Shown here piece by piece: positions 35,758-47,556 of a DNA stretch of 64,000 nt (positions within the stretch are counted from its first letter, which is position 1; the number at the start of each line of letters is the position of its first letter). This DNA comes from Bryopsis sp. KO-2023. Its lineage: Eukaryota; Chlorophyta; Ulvophyceae; Bryopsidales; Bryopsidaceae. The notes below the pieces were generated by a model. The model saw only the letters and a program-made list of their open reading frames with translations. It ran no database searches and was not told the origin of the DNA. The stretch covers positions 4,216,001 through 4,280,000 of the forward strand of contig BSYQ01000009.1 of the NCBI GenBank assembly GCA_030272585.1, written 5' to 3'. Both the position numbers and the translations under genes were made by a program.

Positions 35758-36471
35758 GTTCACAGGGAACAGATGCGCGCTTCGCTGGAAGTTTTTGTCG
35801 AATTGAGAGTGCTAGTACTTTCCAGTGTGTTTCACACCCATCAAATCGCGGTACGTCGCCCATCCAGAACGGAGCGTGCAAAAGGATCGATTTCTCCTCG
35901 GTTGGTTGCATTCGCTGCAAGCGAGACGAGCCCGTAAGGCTGTGCAGTGCGGTTACGTTTGTTTACATAGTCTATGTGAAAACCGTTTTTTCCCCAGCTT
36001 CCGCCAAGATTCAGCCCTAGAATTCCAGCGCTCGTTTCTTTTTCAATCCCTACAGAATCCAGACACTCAGACCTGAAGGTGACATTCTTACACTCACACA
36101 CACATACATACATCTGGGCTTCGTATGTCCGTCAATTCAGTTATTGCAGAACCAAGCAATTATGTGGCCTCTGCTTAAAGTTTCCTGTTTTTCTGTTCCC
36201 TGCCCCGAAAAAGCATTGATGATATAATAATGACCTGCATCTTTCTTTTCTTGGTTTTGCGATGTTTTGCTAATGGTATATCCCCTAAATGCAGCCTTCC
36301 AACATGGAATTCGATGGTTCATAAACCCCCCGATTTTCCGAAGATCTGTGACTGCTTGTGTTGAGCTGAAAGGGGGCCAAAGAAAATCTCTCCCTGACAA
36401 AACACAGGAATTTGCAGAATTCTAAAAAAAGTGTTCAAGGATAACAAAAACCCACTGTAAACAACCTCTGA
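35758..36471. promoter_or_regulatory. Divergent intergenic region between AroDE and the F-box gene
   Basis: The two genes point away from each other, so both promoters lie in these 714 bp. No core element was assigned with confidence. Confidence 0.4.
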
Positions 36472-37895
36472 ATGTGTTGGAAGCAGATGGCGCCGATTTC
36501 ATGGGAGAGCCTCCCAGCCGATGTGTTGGAAATGGTTTTCCAGAAAATAGAGAACCAGGATTTGGGGCCCCTTCGCTTGGTGACCTCAACCTGGCGGACT
36601 GCCATCGACCAGAACCTGAAATCCTTTTGCATCAGGAGATCCAGAATCATTGAGGATGTAGAATCGATGGGCAGATTATTCCCAAGGCTGGAAAGAATCA
36701 ACATGCACTCCATGGATGATTTCGTGTTCTGCAAACTTGCTTCTATCAAGAGTCTGACCGAACTCGATATCAAGCTGCACCAGACCCAGATCTGGACCGA
36801 TGTTCCTTTCTCTAGGTGTGCGAATTTCGTTGAAAATTGAAAAAAGATTAACTGACATGTCCTTGTGGAAGAGGTTTTTTTTTCCGAGGGAAATCTCTAC
36901 TTTTGGGATTTCTTGACAACTGTGTTACACGCCCTGGAAATGACCCTCGAAAATCACAGTGGATTTCGCCTAGAAAATGCTGCCCAGGGGTTTGATATCC
37001 TTACTGGATTTTAACTGGGAGCGCCCCTGCTTTCACCTCCGTATTATTTCCTTGCTGAGTTCTTGAACGCTTTGTTTTTAGATTTTCGCAGATTTGCTCC
37101 TATGGGGTGGAGTACCTCACCAGTTTGTCATCTTTGGCCATATTTTGGGTTGAATGCTATGAGTCCAGGACGGTGGAAATGATTTCCACGTTGACCAATC
37201 TGAAATCCTTGTCTTTGAAAATGCGCAAGAAAGGACAAGGTCCGCTCAGCGAACACTTATCGCATTTGACCAAACTTACGAGCTTGGATTTGCGTCTATT
37301 CCCCACTGGGCATTTGGAGTTCTTGTCTGGTTTCACAAACTTGGAGGTGTTGAAGTTGGGGCAATGGGTGCGTGGCAATTTGGATGCAACCCTGCTTTCA
37401 TCGCTGACCACTTTGACGCGATTGGAGTTGCGAAAAGCCATGATCGGGCCACCAGAAATCGAGAATGGGGTTGGCAAGCTGAAAAACTTGACTCACTTGG
37501 ACATTTCGCTCAATCGAGCAAGAGATGGCAGCATCAACGCTTTATTGGAGCTTACGGAGTTGACCCATCTGGATTTGAGCTACAATAATGTTAGTGGGGA
37601 CGGCGTTCGTTTGCTGACTGGATTGGTGTCCCTCAAGAGGTTGCACTTGAATTCTACCACAGTTGGCAATGCAATCGAACTGCTCTGCCCTCTGACTGGG
37701 TTGGAGGTGCTGGAGCTGGAGTACACCCCCACCGGACTACAAGAATTGGAGGGGCTTTCCAATTTTGTGAGTTTGAGGGAGGTGAATGTGCGTCATTTGG
37801 TCAACAGAACCATGAATAGGAAGAGGCTGGCCCGTCTCTTGTCGACGCTGCCACATATCAAGTTCAGATTTGCCAATAGATTGTTGCACAATTGA
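36472..37895 (+). CDS. F-box / leucine-rich-repeat protein
   Basis: Two exons, 36472-36815 and 37082-37895, joined in phase (385 aa, or 380 if the second ATG at 36487 is used). An N-terminal F-box (ISWESLPADVLEMVFQKI, then LGPLRLVTSTWRTAI) precedes about ten leucine-rich repeats, for example LTKLTSLDLRLFPTGHLEFL, LKNLTHLDISLNRARDGSI and LTELTHLDLSYNNVSGDGV. Such proteins serve as substrate receptors of SCF ubiquitin ligases: the F-box binds SKP1 and the repeats bind the target. The target is unknown. The repeats are of the short, animal/plant irregular type. Confidence 0.85.
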
Positions 37896-39186
37896 TGCTA
37901 TTTATTTTGATGGGAGTTTCGAAGCCATGCAAGGCGTACCACTTGAATGTTCAAATGGAGAGGGAGGAGTGTTTTCTCCTGTACATAATCGCGCAGCTCA
38001 GCTCAGCTCAATGCAACTCACATGGGATCCCCATGTTGCAGACTGCATTTGTGAAACAGTGTAATATCTGTGATATCTGTAATATCTGAACAAAAATACC
38101 ACAACTGTAAAGCTGTAAGATATTGGGCCCACGATGTTTCAGTTTTGGGGACGAGGCAGTTTGGATTTAGGGTAACCAAGAAACAGGAGACTTCCATGAA
38201 ATTCGAACAAAAGAAGTGAGTCTTTCTTCTTTCTCTATGATTTATGGCGGTGGTGAATCAGGGTATGTAATGTCAGGAAAATCTGGAATTTTCAACCATT
38301 TTTTTCAGAGTGAATTCACACAGCTTTGATTTTTAATAAGGAATGAGGCGGTGGGGCAAAAGTTGAAAAAAACTTAGATCACAAAAGAAGACCTTACGAT
38401 TTTTCTAGATCAATGGATCAAGATTTTAAAGGATTATAATTTAGTTCCGGGGATTAGGTATGAGGAAAGAGAAAAAAAAATTGCGTCGAAAAAAAAGGAA
38501 GGAAAAAGAAAGGAAAACGAGAATGTCGCCCACCGGCTTTCATTTCCACATCACACCTGTGATCCGGCATGATGCCATACGGTGACCTCGGGCGTTATTT
38601 TCCTGGATTCTCAAGATCCCTTCCGAGTTGGAAATTCCGATCTCTTATACCGGTCGGGGTATTTGATCGCGTAACGGGGTGCACAAACCCGCGGAACCCA
38701 AAGAGCATGCTCCCTAAGATGCTATTCCATGAAACCTTCTTGAATATGTTCCGTGGAAACGTTTGGTACCCTGCTCATTTCTATTACAAGGTGTGCATTA
38801 CTTCGCGAACGCGATACTGGCATTTTGGTCGTCCAGCGTCCTTCAACGTTTCACTGAACTCAACTGAAAGAAAAAAACGGGAATCGTATGTGTGTGTGTG
38901 TGGTGAATCTTCGAGACTGTGTGCGAGGGGCGGCTCAAACACGACGGCCAGAAGAGAAGTCGATGGTCTGGCATGCAAAAATCCATTCAAGCGTATCTGC
39001 TGTCGGTACATCAACCATCGAAATCGATGCATCTTAGTCAGAACTTTCTGATAAGAGAACAGCGACGAGCGCTCTGGATCCTGAGGGATGTTGATGCCCT
39101 TATATGAAATCCACCCCAACCTGCGAGCCAACACGTGACCCGAAAAACCGAGTCGAGTCTGGAGGGGGTTGGCGGTTTCCTGGCTG
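37896..39186. other. Intergenic region upstream of BBS9
   Basis: It holds the 3' flank of the F-box gene and the BBS9 promoter. A forward frame of 160 codons at 38569-39051 has no recognisable domain, runs through a GT microsatellite and is judged spurious. Confidence 0.5.
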
Positions 39187-42100
39187 ATGTCTCTTTTCAA
39201 AGTTCGAGAGTGGTGGTCCGTCAAGTGCGGCAACGGGGACGAAGAGTTCGATCAAGGATGCCTGGCCGTGGCCAATATTGACAACGATCAGCAACAGAGA
39301 GGTTGGTGCGCTTGACGGTCGTCCTTGCGACGCTTTTTCGTGAAACAAGAGCGACGTTATCCCGTCGAGGAAAGTCGTCAAGCATACGACGCTTTTTGCC
39401 AGTCGTCACTCAATGTCGTTCTTGGACCACCAATTCTGGGCGGTTGCCCGTTCAAGAATTGGGGTACCTTGCCGGTGATTGAATGCATACACAGATTGCC
39501 CACCAAGGATATGCACTGGCCATTCTTGAATCGTGCATCCATTGCGAAATGGAGGGGTTTGCTGAGAATAGAATTGATCTGATGTGGCCGAGGGGACTGA
39601 CCGGCTTGTTTGCTCGGTTATCAGAAAAAATAATCACGGGCAGTCTGCGGGGCATCCTTCGAATCTACCATCCGAGAGCCAGGGATTTCAAAATAGAAGA
39701 CCACTTGCTGGAGCTGGACTTGAAAAAGGCGATATTACAAGTGGAAGCTGGCCGATTCTCAGCGTAGGTATCCACACAGCGTCTCCCTGTGCATGCAAAT
39801 TCGTGTGTGCTGTGGAGGTCACGGCAGAGAGTGAGGGGGGGCTTGAGCGTGAATCTGTGCTAATGTCTCAGCATCCTCGACTGTTTTGACAGTACGGGTG
39901 GGTTGCAATTGGCTGTGCTGCATCCGCGATGCCTATCGGTGTTTTCGGTTCAAGCTGGGAGCTCCACAGCCCAGGGGGCATCTTATTTGCAAGTCACCGA
40001 GCTCTACCAGCACAGATTGAACCACACGGCTGCCAATATGGTTCAAGGATCATTTGGGGGAATATCAGGTCTGGAAAATTTGCATTGAAACGTGAAAAAA
40101 AAAGAACAGAGAAAAAACAGAGCATGCAAGCATTAGTGACAGACTCCAAATTTCCATTCGTGTTGGGACATAATTGCCGATGGGATTTTTTTTCACGTTC
40201 TTCATTTTTATTCAAATAGAAATTATTTATCACATGGGTGCAGCCCGTTCACGGAAATGTGTTTGAGGCTGAAGGAAAAAACCACAATGTCCATATCTAT
40301 TCAGTTTTTATTGTTGATGATGTTTTTTCCTTTCTGTTTTTTTCTTTGTTCTCTTTTCCACCCCCTAGGTGCGGACTTCATCTGTGTGCAATCGTACGAC
40401 GGGCAGCTGTCGTTTTTCGAGCAGGAATCGGAAGCTTTTTCCAGATATCTGCCAGGGTTTCTGGTTCCAGGGCCGTTGTGCTACTGCCAGCCAACAGATT
40501 CCTTCATAACATGCAACGCAGCTTTCGAATTGGAGTGTTACAAGTACCAGGTTTTAGCAGCAGCAACTGGAGAGAAAGCAACTGGTAAACGAAAAAAAAA
40601 AAAAAATAGAACTGGAGGAATTCCTAAAACCTGGAGCAGTATCTTCAGTAAGAATGCGCAAACATCTTGTGTTTTTCCTGTCAGATGCAGGTGTGTCTGG
40701 CACGTCTCACAGGAAACAGCTTCAGTCTGACTGGAGGCTGATCCTTGGGGAAGCTGCGGTTGCCATTAGCATCGGGCGTATCAGTGAATGCTGTTCTCGA
40801 GGTGGGCAACAGACCAGAAATGTTAACCCCTGGGCTTTCGACAGTGACAATCTCAAGTCTGTCAGACTAACTGTGTGGTTTTACACACAGAAAGAAGGCA
40901 ACCTGTGCAACCATTTTGTCATAATAGTTTTGGTAAATTTATGAGACTCCGAGACCAGCTGGCAAACATTTAAAAAAGCAATCACTAATAAACAACCAGA
41001 AATTAAATCAAATTAAGATTTATAAAAGCCTTTTTCTTCTTGTGGGTAGCGTTTCTTGAAGAAGTTTGCATTTGGGTGAAAATCTTTGCAATTTTTCCTA
41101 CATTTGGGCATTGAAACCCGTCCCACTGAAAGTTCACATTTGAGTAAATCAACGACACTGATGCTAGTTTGGCTGTTTCAGATTGCCAGGTAGACATAGT
41201 GGTTCTTGGGGAGCACACGCTGTTCTGTGTTTCAGAGAGTGGGGAAATCAGGCTGCAAAGGAGGTTGGATTACCACCCAGCAGCAGTCTGCCCATACCCA
41301 TTTCAAGAATCACCCTCTGGAGCTTTCCAGGAAAATCTGCTGGTCAGCACACACACATCAGCCCTCCTCGTCTACAATCGATCCAAGATGGTTTGGGCAG
41401 CCAAGGCAGATTCTGTTGCTGTGGCGATTCGGGTGGCCGAGTTCGCAGGACTGCCTGGGCTGGTAGTCACTTTGGACGATGAAGGGCGATTGTCTGTGAG
41501 CTACCTTGGCACAGATCCCCCCCACAACGTGATTGGGGTAGCCGAGGTGCGTTTTGTCATGCTCCTCACTGAATTTCCCTGGGTCAGACTCTTTGGAAGA
41601 AAAAAAAATTGAAAACAGTGGATAGGTTGGATTCACTGTGTGGGATGCCGAGTCATGGTGTGTTGAGGCAGGGCAAGGAGCTGGATTATGAAGAAATGGA
41701 CATGGAACATCGGCAATTGCTGTCGCAAATCCGGGACACGAAAAAGGAAGACAATGTGGAACCCACAGAGTTTATCACCATGAAAGCTCAGGTATTTGCA
41801 GTCACACAACTAGCCCCCTCATCGATTTCCACACAGCCGATCAAAAAAAGATCTTTTTAACACGATTCAAGCTGCCCTTTTATCCTGTTCACCCCTAGCG
41901 TAAATACGGTGTGGCTGTTTCGTTTTTTTGTCTTGGATGTTGATTTTTCTTTTCAATCCACAGGTGTCTCCGAGCTTATCCAGCGGACATACTGATTTGG
42001 ATGACCCGACAGCGATCCAGTCAACCTTGGACAAGAGCGTCACTGCAATGGTTTATATTTGCTTCATGGGGGCTGGCACCCTGGAAAACGTGCACATCAC

Positions 42101-44252
42101 AATCAAACCGCCCTGTCCAATCAGAGTCGACGAGGTCAGCAGGTGAAGCACCAGCAAACCCACTGAATGTGCCAATTTATCGATCTCCTGCAAGTTGGTG
42201 TAAGAATCTAGTTCTGGGTGCTGCGATACACTTCAATGAGAAGCTTCTCAAAAGGGGCGAATTCAGTGGGTGAACATCATACTTGCTTTTTGATTATAGG
42301 ATTCGCTGGTGATACCTCGGTTGGACGGTGGTGAGGAAAACACGGCCTCAGTGCCAATAATGTTTTACGCATCTACGGAGTTTATTCCAGCAGGTTGCGT
42401 AGCAACTGTGACATCCTCTTACACCGGTCCAGATGAGAACCCCCATGTGGTAGCGCTCGACATTCGACTACCCCTCACACTTTTCTTCCAGGTGGTGCCA
42501 CCCATCAAGAACGCAGGTGCGATGGGAACAAACTCCCCCCCCCCCCCCCAAAAAAAAAAGTCCAAAGAGGTGTAGAACTCGTGTGTTTGGGGACATGTCC
42601 TTTTAATTTTTTTTTGAAATTCATGATGGGATAGATAGGAATGATCGGCTCTGAGGATGCTTCTTCCAGTTCAGTCGATCATTTTCAGTCCCCAAAAAAC
42701 ATAAAAAAAGAAGTCAAATAATTTTAATATTGGAGGTCTCACCCTCCCCACTCCACCCAACCCCCAACGGAAAAATTAACATACATGTAGATTTATATGT
42801 GTGTGCTGATTCCCCACAATCTCCTTGCAGTTTACAAGCTGACGTTGGAGGCCAACCAGCCGCCGCCACAGCTGGTGAATCTCTTCCAGGAGGTGGTGGA
42901 GGAGTGTGCAAATGCAAACGAGCTCATGACCAGAATACAGTCCGGAAATGTGTTGACTTTCCAGCATTTCAACGGAATCAACGTCAGCATTATCGTCTCC
43001 AGAACAGGCAGTCGATATCGCATCCAATCGGACACGTTCGAGGCCATGTGGCTGCTTTTGGACGAACTTTTGCTCCGACTGAAGGACTACTATCAGTTGA
43101 TGGAACAGGGCAGTGCGAGTGATGAGACCTTTAGGATCTCCTTCCAGGTAGAAACCCAGCGTCAAATTCCTGATATCAAATTTCAGTCCGATTTCTTCAC
43201 AGACATCCAAAAAACCTTGCCCACCCACCCACCTACCCTTGTTTAGGTTTCTAAAAATATAATTTTCTGAAAGAGGTGATGGTGTGTAGGATCCGATACC
43301 ACTCCAGGATTTCTTTGGTTTGATCGACAATCATTTCGGGGTGAGGGTCCACCTGACTGAACTACGAAAGGACCTCGACAAAAGGGCCAACCAATTCCGG
43401 AGCATCCAAAAAAGGCTCCTCGTCCGATCAAAAGTGAGGTGAATTTTTGTGTTTGAGATTCCCGACCGATCGCAAACAACCAAGCCCGCTCCTCAGAAAA
43501 CGGTGGATTGTTTTTGTGTTTCTTACTCAGGATAGAAACCCCACTCCCTTGACGCACCTGGACATGCTGCTGGTGGAGACTTACCATGCAATGATCAGTT
43601 TGGGGGACTCGGTGGAAGTCAAGGAAAAGCAGTTGAAGCAAGTTTCGGTGTCTCTGGCAGCCGGAGTCCGTCTGCTGCTTAACCTCATCCGGTGAGTAGC
43701 TCCTCTATCTGCAACCAACCCATATAGTCGAATGCTCCTGACCATAGGATTGGCAGGTTGAAGCAATTGATGCCACCCATCCTGACTCATTCCTTGGCCA
43801 AAAAATTCCCTGCTTTTTGGTGATGTATCATTCTCACCTCACCACAAACGGAACGACTGGGCCAGGCATCTGCCCCAGTGACATAGGTTAATGAGAAACT
43901 GGCAGAGGGTCATTTTCAATGCTGCAATGAAGTATGGTTGATCGTGATTCTCAGCAATGGGTTTGATTTCCCCAGAACCCAATATGACCTGGACGACCCA
44001 GCATTTGCGGTGCTCACACATGCACTGTCGCCTGAAATCCCAGAAGAGATAGATGTCGGCTGGGAGGAAATCACGGCGGGGGGCATGACTAATCTGCTGA
44101 AAACGACTCTGGCAAAGAACTCCAAGGAAACCACCACACAGCTCCAACCCTTGGAAATGATGCAGGACACGCAGAAGCTCAAGAAGCACATATCCATCGT
44201 ACTGGAGAGGATCTCCAAAGGGGGCTCATTACGTAGACAATCCAGCGAGTAA
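39187..44252 (+). CDS. BBS9: BBSome subunit BBS9 / PTHB1
   Basis: Thirteen exons: 39187-39301, 39625-39763, 39893-40068, 40369-40584, 40685-40783, 41182-41546, 41672-41791, 41964-42134, 42300-42516, 42831-43147, 43290-43433, 43531-43691, 43976-44252. They total 838 aa (human 887). The start (MSLFKVREWW, EEFDQGCLAVANIDN) aligns directly with human PTHB1. Further matches are VQGSFGGISGADFICVQSYD, FEQESEAFSRYLPGFLVPGP, VSYLGTDP, RTGSRYRIQSDTFEAMWLLL and VGWEEITAGGMTNLLKTTLA. The order is an N-terminal beta-propeller, a GAE/appendage-like middle and helical C-terminal parts. BBS9 is a core scaffold of the BBSome, which carries membrane proteins along the cilium with IFT. Its presence implies a flagellated life stage. 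Confidence 0.96.
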
Positions 44253-44809
44253 TGGCCTTGGAGTTGTTCGTGTTGGGCATGGATGTTTTGTTGGGGTTTT
44301 ATATAGGAAGATAGATTGCTCCTATATAGTGGAGGCTATTTTATATATGCATGTAGACAGACAATCATGGAAGGGAAGGTTTGTAGACAATTAGCACGTG
44401 CCGAATCGATCTCAATGACCAACACAAACGAGCCTAACGAGCCTTTGCCTAGAAAACCGCAAATGACCCCCCCCCCCCCCCCATTCCATTCACAATATTC
44501 ACAAAACGTTTTCTTATGATTAAATCCATACGACTTTTTAGCCGCAATAGCCTTGTTTCTTCCCCCCGACCCCATAATGCTAAACCCCTGAAAGAAATCC
44601 CCGCCAAAGAATGACATCCTTGCCAAAAACACGCATGGTGCCTGGCTCGAAGAGAATACCACAAATGCCCGAGACTTCGACTGCACCCACAACCAAAGGT
44701 CGATGTAGTGGGAAGGGGTGTGCAGGTGCCGCCATTGTGCAGTTTTTTCAACAAGACTCTGGATGGTCGAATCCCTCAAAAAAGAATCGTCCGTTGAAGA
44801 AGATAATGG
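44253..44809. other. Convergent intergenic region
   Basis: The 3' flanks of BBS9 (+) and the ferrochelatase gene (-). A C-run of about 16 bases lies near 44467-44482. No gene is supported. Confidence 0.6.
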
Positions 44810-45758
44810 TCACAAGGGGTTGCTGACCAACGTCTCTGTTTTCGCCACCTCTGTTTCTGCCATCGAATCGACGAGCGCCTCATCGATTCTCCTGTCCATT
44901 ATGTCGATCAGCCCAGGGTCAAGACCTGAAAGGAAACCACACCACGTCCTTCTCGAACAAAACACATGAAGTGGAGCACCTTTTGCATTCGCCATATGCC
45001 AATGCATCATAGACGCCCAACAAACACCGATCCACAATCTTCCCCCCTCCCCCCCCCTCAGTCACCCCTCTTTCTCCTACCTAGAGGCTGGGCAAGAATA
45101 CACTTGACACCTGGCACCGTCTTTTGAGCCTCCTCAACAAGCCGTGGCAAATCCTCCATTATGTGGCGGCCTCGGGAGAGAAAGTAGGGCGTCACCACCA
45201 CCGTCTCAGCCCCCTCCTTTGCGCATTCATCTACCAGCAATGCCACAACCAGAGATTTCAATCCATGAACGGTGGTGCTGTTGAGTCAACCACAGGGAGT
45301 GGAAGCGTTCTCATGATACAACTGAGAGGTGCTAAGGATCGAAAAAACCTTTGTTTTTTTTTCAGGGATTTTGGACCGGTCATGGATAGGTGATCAGGGC
45401 ATGAATTGTACACGCACTCACGTACGGCGTCCAATATCGTCGGCGCTGCGATTTCCATGTGTGCGGGATGCACGTTGCTTCTTCCCGTTCGTTGTTTCAT
45501 GAGCTCGACCACGCTGTCGAGGACACGATTCGACTCGGCTTTTCTGGAACCGTGGTCGACCACCACCACCCCCAATCGATCCGTTACGCCGCCGTTGTTG
45601 ATTGCCCTGGTCGCCGAATTCCCACGTGCATGGCGAATCGGGAGTGGGGAAAACCGATGCCCCCCACAAACTCGCATCGAAATGCAGAAATTCGGAACAG
45701 CGAGCTGGAAATTGAAGTTTCGTTGGGGGAGGAAGCTTGGAACTGTTTTGTACAGCAT
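44810..45758 (-). CDS. Sirohydrochlorin ferrochelatase (SirB), plastid
   Basis: Three exons, 45422-45758, 45081-45230 and 44810-44925, in phase, 200 aa. It inserts iron into sirohydrochlorin to make siroheme for sulfite and nitrite reductases. The N-terminal 60 residues form a basic, acid-poor transit-like region. The CbiX/SirB domain shows VVVVDHGSRKAESN (metal-site His), VHPAHMEIAAP, AETVVVTPYFLSRGRH (second conserved His) and PGVKCILAQPLG. The intron 1 acceptor was chosen because it gives DAVHECAKEGA, matching the length of plant enzymes. The C-terminus ends soon after DRRIDEALVDS and lacks the Cys cluster that binds [2Fe-2S] in land-plant SirB. Confidence 0.9.
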
Positions 45759-45841
45759 ATTCGTATCTGTACGAGCAGTGCAGTGCTGCCAGCTTCGATT
45801 TAGTGGCAGACAAGGGATGGCGCTGGGTAAAGCTGTGAAAA
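45759..45841. promoter_or_regulatory. 83-bp bidirectional promoter region
   Basis: Only 83 bp separate the start codons of the reverse-strand ferrochelatase and the forward inositol monophosphatase. Both 5' UTRs and core promoters must therefore overlap each other or the coding exons. No TATA box is evident. Confidence 0.6.
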
Positions 45842-46681
45842 ATGGCGTCGCAATCGACCACGGCGAGCTTCGCCAACATCGCCACGAATGCTGCGCGTAA
45901 GGCTGGCGCCATCATAAACCGCGCGTTCAACGAAACCAAAAACGTGGAGCACAAGGGAAAAGTCGACCTCGTTACGGAGACCGACAAGGCATGCGAGAAA
46001 GTCGTCTTCGACGCCATTCGCTCGAATTTCCCCGAGCACAAGTTTATCGGCGAGGAGGAATCTGCTGCACGCGGAACGGCGGCGCCTCTGACGGATGACC
46101 CAACGTGGATGGTGGACCCCCTCGATGGAACGACGAATTTCGTTCACCGCTGGCCCTTCTGTTGTGTCAGCATCGCTCTTGTCGTGAACAAGGAGGTCGT
46201 GGTGGGCGTGGTGTATAACCCCATATTGGACGAGATGTTTACAGCGGAGAAGGGGCAGGGGGCTTTCCTGAATGGGTCAAGAATTCACGTGTCAGACACG
46301 AGCGATTTGGGTTCGGCGCTCGTCGCAACGGAGCTCGGTGTGACGCGGGAAGAGCGCGCGCTGGACGTCATCTTCGAGAGAATTCGACGGCTATCGGCGG
46401 CGTCGAGATCTCTGCGTTGCAACGGATCCTGCGCGTTGAATCTGTGCGGGGTTGCTTGCGGGCGTCTTGACGCCTTTTTCGAAATAGGTTTCGGTGGATG
46501 TTGGGACGTCGCGGCTGGTGCGCTTGTTTTGCAAGAAGCGGGTGGGCACGTGCTGGACCCGACGGGAAAGCCCTTCGGTTTGATGTCGAGACGAGTGTTG
46601 GGCACGAACGGAAAGCTGGACTCCATAGCAGAGATTCTTTCCTCGAGCGGTTCGCCGGAGTGGGAACCTCTTCCTCCTTGA
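45842..46681 (+). CDS. Inositol monophosphatase family protein
   Basis: A single exon of 279 aa, typical length for the family. Mg-binding motifs are intact: GEEE (about residue 75), DPLDGTTNFVH (about 97-107) and GGCWDVAAGALVLQEAGG (about 218-235). The family hydrolyses myo-inositol 1-phosphate. Plant relatives (VTC4) also act on L-galactose 1-phosphate in ascorbate synthesis, and which substrate applies here cannot be read from sequence. No transit peptide is obvious. It is the only clear enzyme gene in the window without introns and shares its promoter with the ferrochelatase. Confidence 0.94.
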   Translation: MASQSTTASFANIATNAARKAGAIINRAFNETKNVEHKGKVDLVTETDKACEKVVFDAIRSNFPEHKFIGEEESAARGTAAPLTDDPTWMVDPLDGTTNFVHRWPFCCVSIALVVNKEVVVGVVYNPILDEMFTAEKGQGAFLNGSRIHVSDTSDLGSALVATELGVTREERALDVIFERIRRLSAASRSLRCNGSCALNLCGVACGRLDAFFEIGFGGCWDVAAGALVLQEAGGHVLDPTGKPFGLMSRRVLGTNGKLDSIAEILSSSGSPEWEPLPP

Positions 46682-47556
46682 AACCTGGCTTGCCAGATTG
46701 ATGTTCATTCTTTTGATTGGGAGCAGGGGTATTTCTTTGGGTTCGATTCTTTGGGATTTTTATGTGAAGCTGTGGGAAGGGGCCTCCTCCAGAGCCCCTT
46801 CCAGAACCAAAATTGTTGACAGGGGATGAAACCTCCACCCACCTGACATTGAAAGCAGATATTCCAACCTTAGTGGATAGAGAGTGGTCAAAAGCACACC
46901 AGCCAGCTCAACCCCCAACCCTGAATCGATGTTCACCACAAGGCATACAATAATGTTAATCCAACCCACCCACAGCACAACCCCCCTCCGAAATCTTGAC
47001 CATGGGGAGATAATGGGTTCTGCTGGAAGGTCCGCCCCACTCTCAATTTGTGCAAAACAATCCACACCATGGCGGACCTCCATGAAGCCTTGTGGAAAAA
47101 ACAACACTGCCGCAAGCCGTGAGGAATTGTTTGATGCGTTCTGTCGGGGCCGTCGGTTGCGTCGTGGTTGGCCAACGTGGTGTAAGGCCACGTCATCTCG
47201 CTTCCAGTTTGGACGGCGTATGTGTTCCTGCATCTTGTCGGATCTCCCTCGTGCGGGTTTTGTAAAAAACTCTCTGGCGTTCCATTCAACGTCAGCTGAA
47301 TTCTTCTGTGCAGAAGAGTTCTTTTTTTTTGCTCTGCAGCGACGCACGCCCTTTTGAGTTAATACACGTAAACACCAAACAAAAAGATTATTTCGGAGTC
47401 GACCGCCTCGCAGCGTTTGTCACTTCCTTCGTCGGCTTCGCGCACGTTTTTGCTACGAAAGAGAGAGTTAAAGGGACAAAAAAAAGAATTTCCAGAGAGT
47501 TAGTGAAAGAGAGAGAGGAACGATTTGAGTCCACTTTTTAGAACAAGAAGTTCAAA
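46682..47556. other. Intergenic region upstream of the PPR gene
   Basis: It carries overlapping open frames on both strands (reverse 46760-47347 and forward 46884-47357). The reverse frame includes a hydrophobic stretch (WVGWINIIVCLVVNI), but none matches a known family and the frames exclude one another, so none is called. Confidence 0.4.

Noticed and set aside
38569-39051. Forward 160-codon frame before BBS9
   Set aside because: It crosses a GT microsatellite, has no domain and ends just before the BBS9 start; it is probably part of the 5' flank.
46760-47347. Reverse-strand 195-codon frame with a hydrophobic segment upstream of the PPR gene
   Set aside because: Overlapping frames on both strands are equally open, none matches a family and no splice pattern improves it. 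Transcript evidence would be needed.
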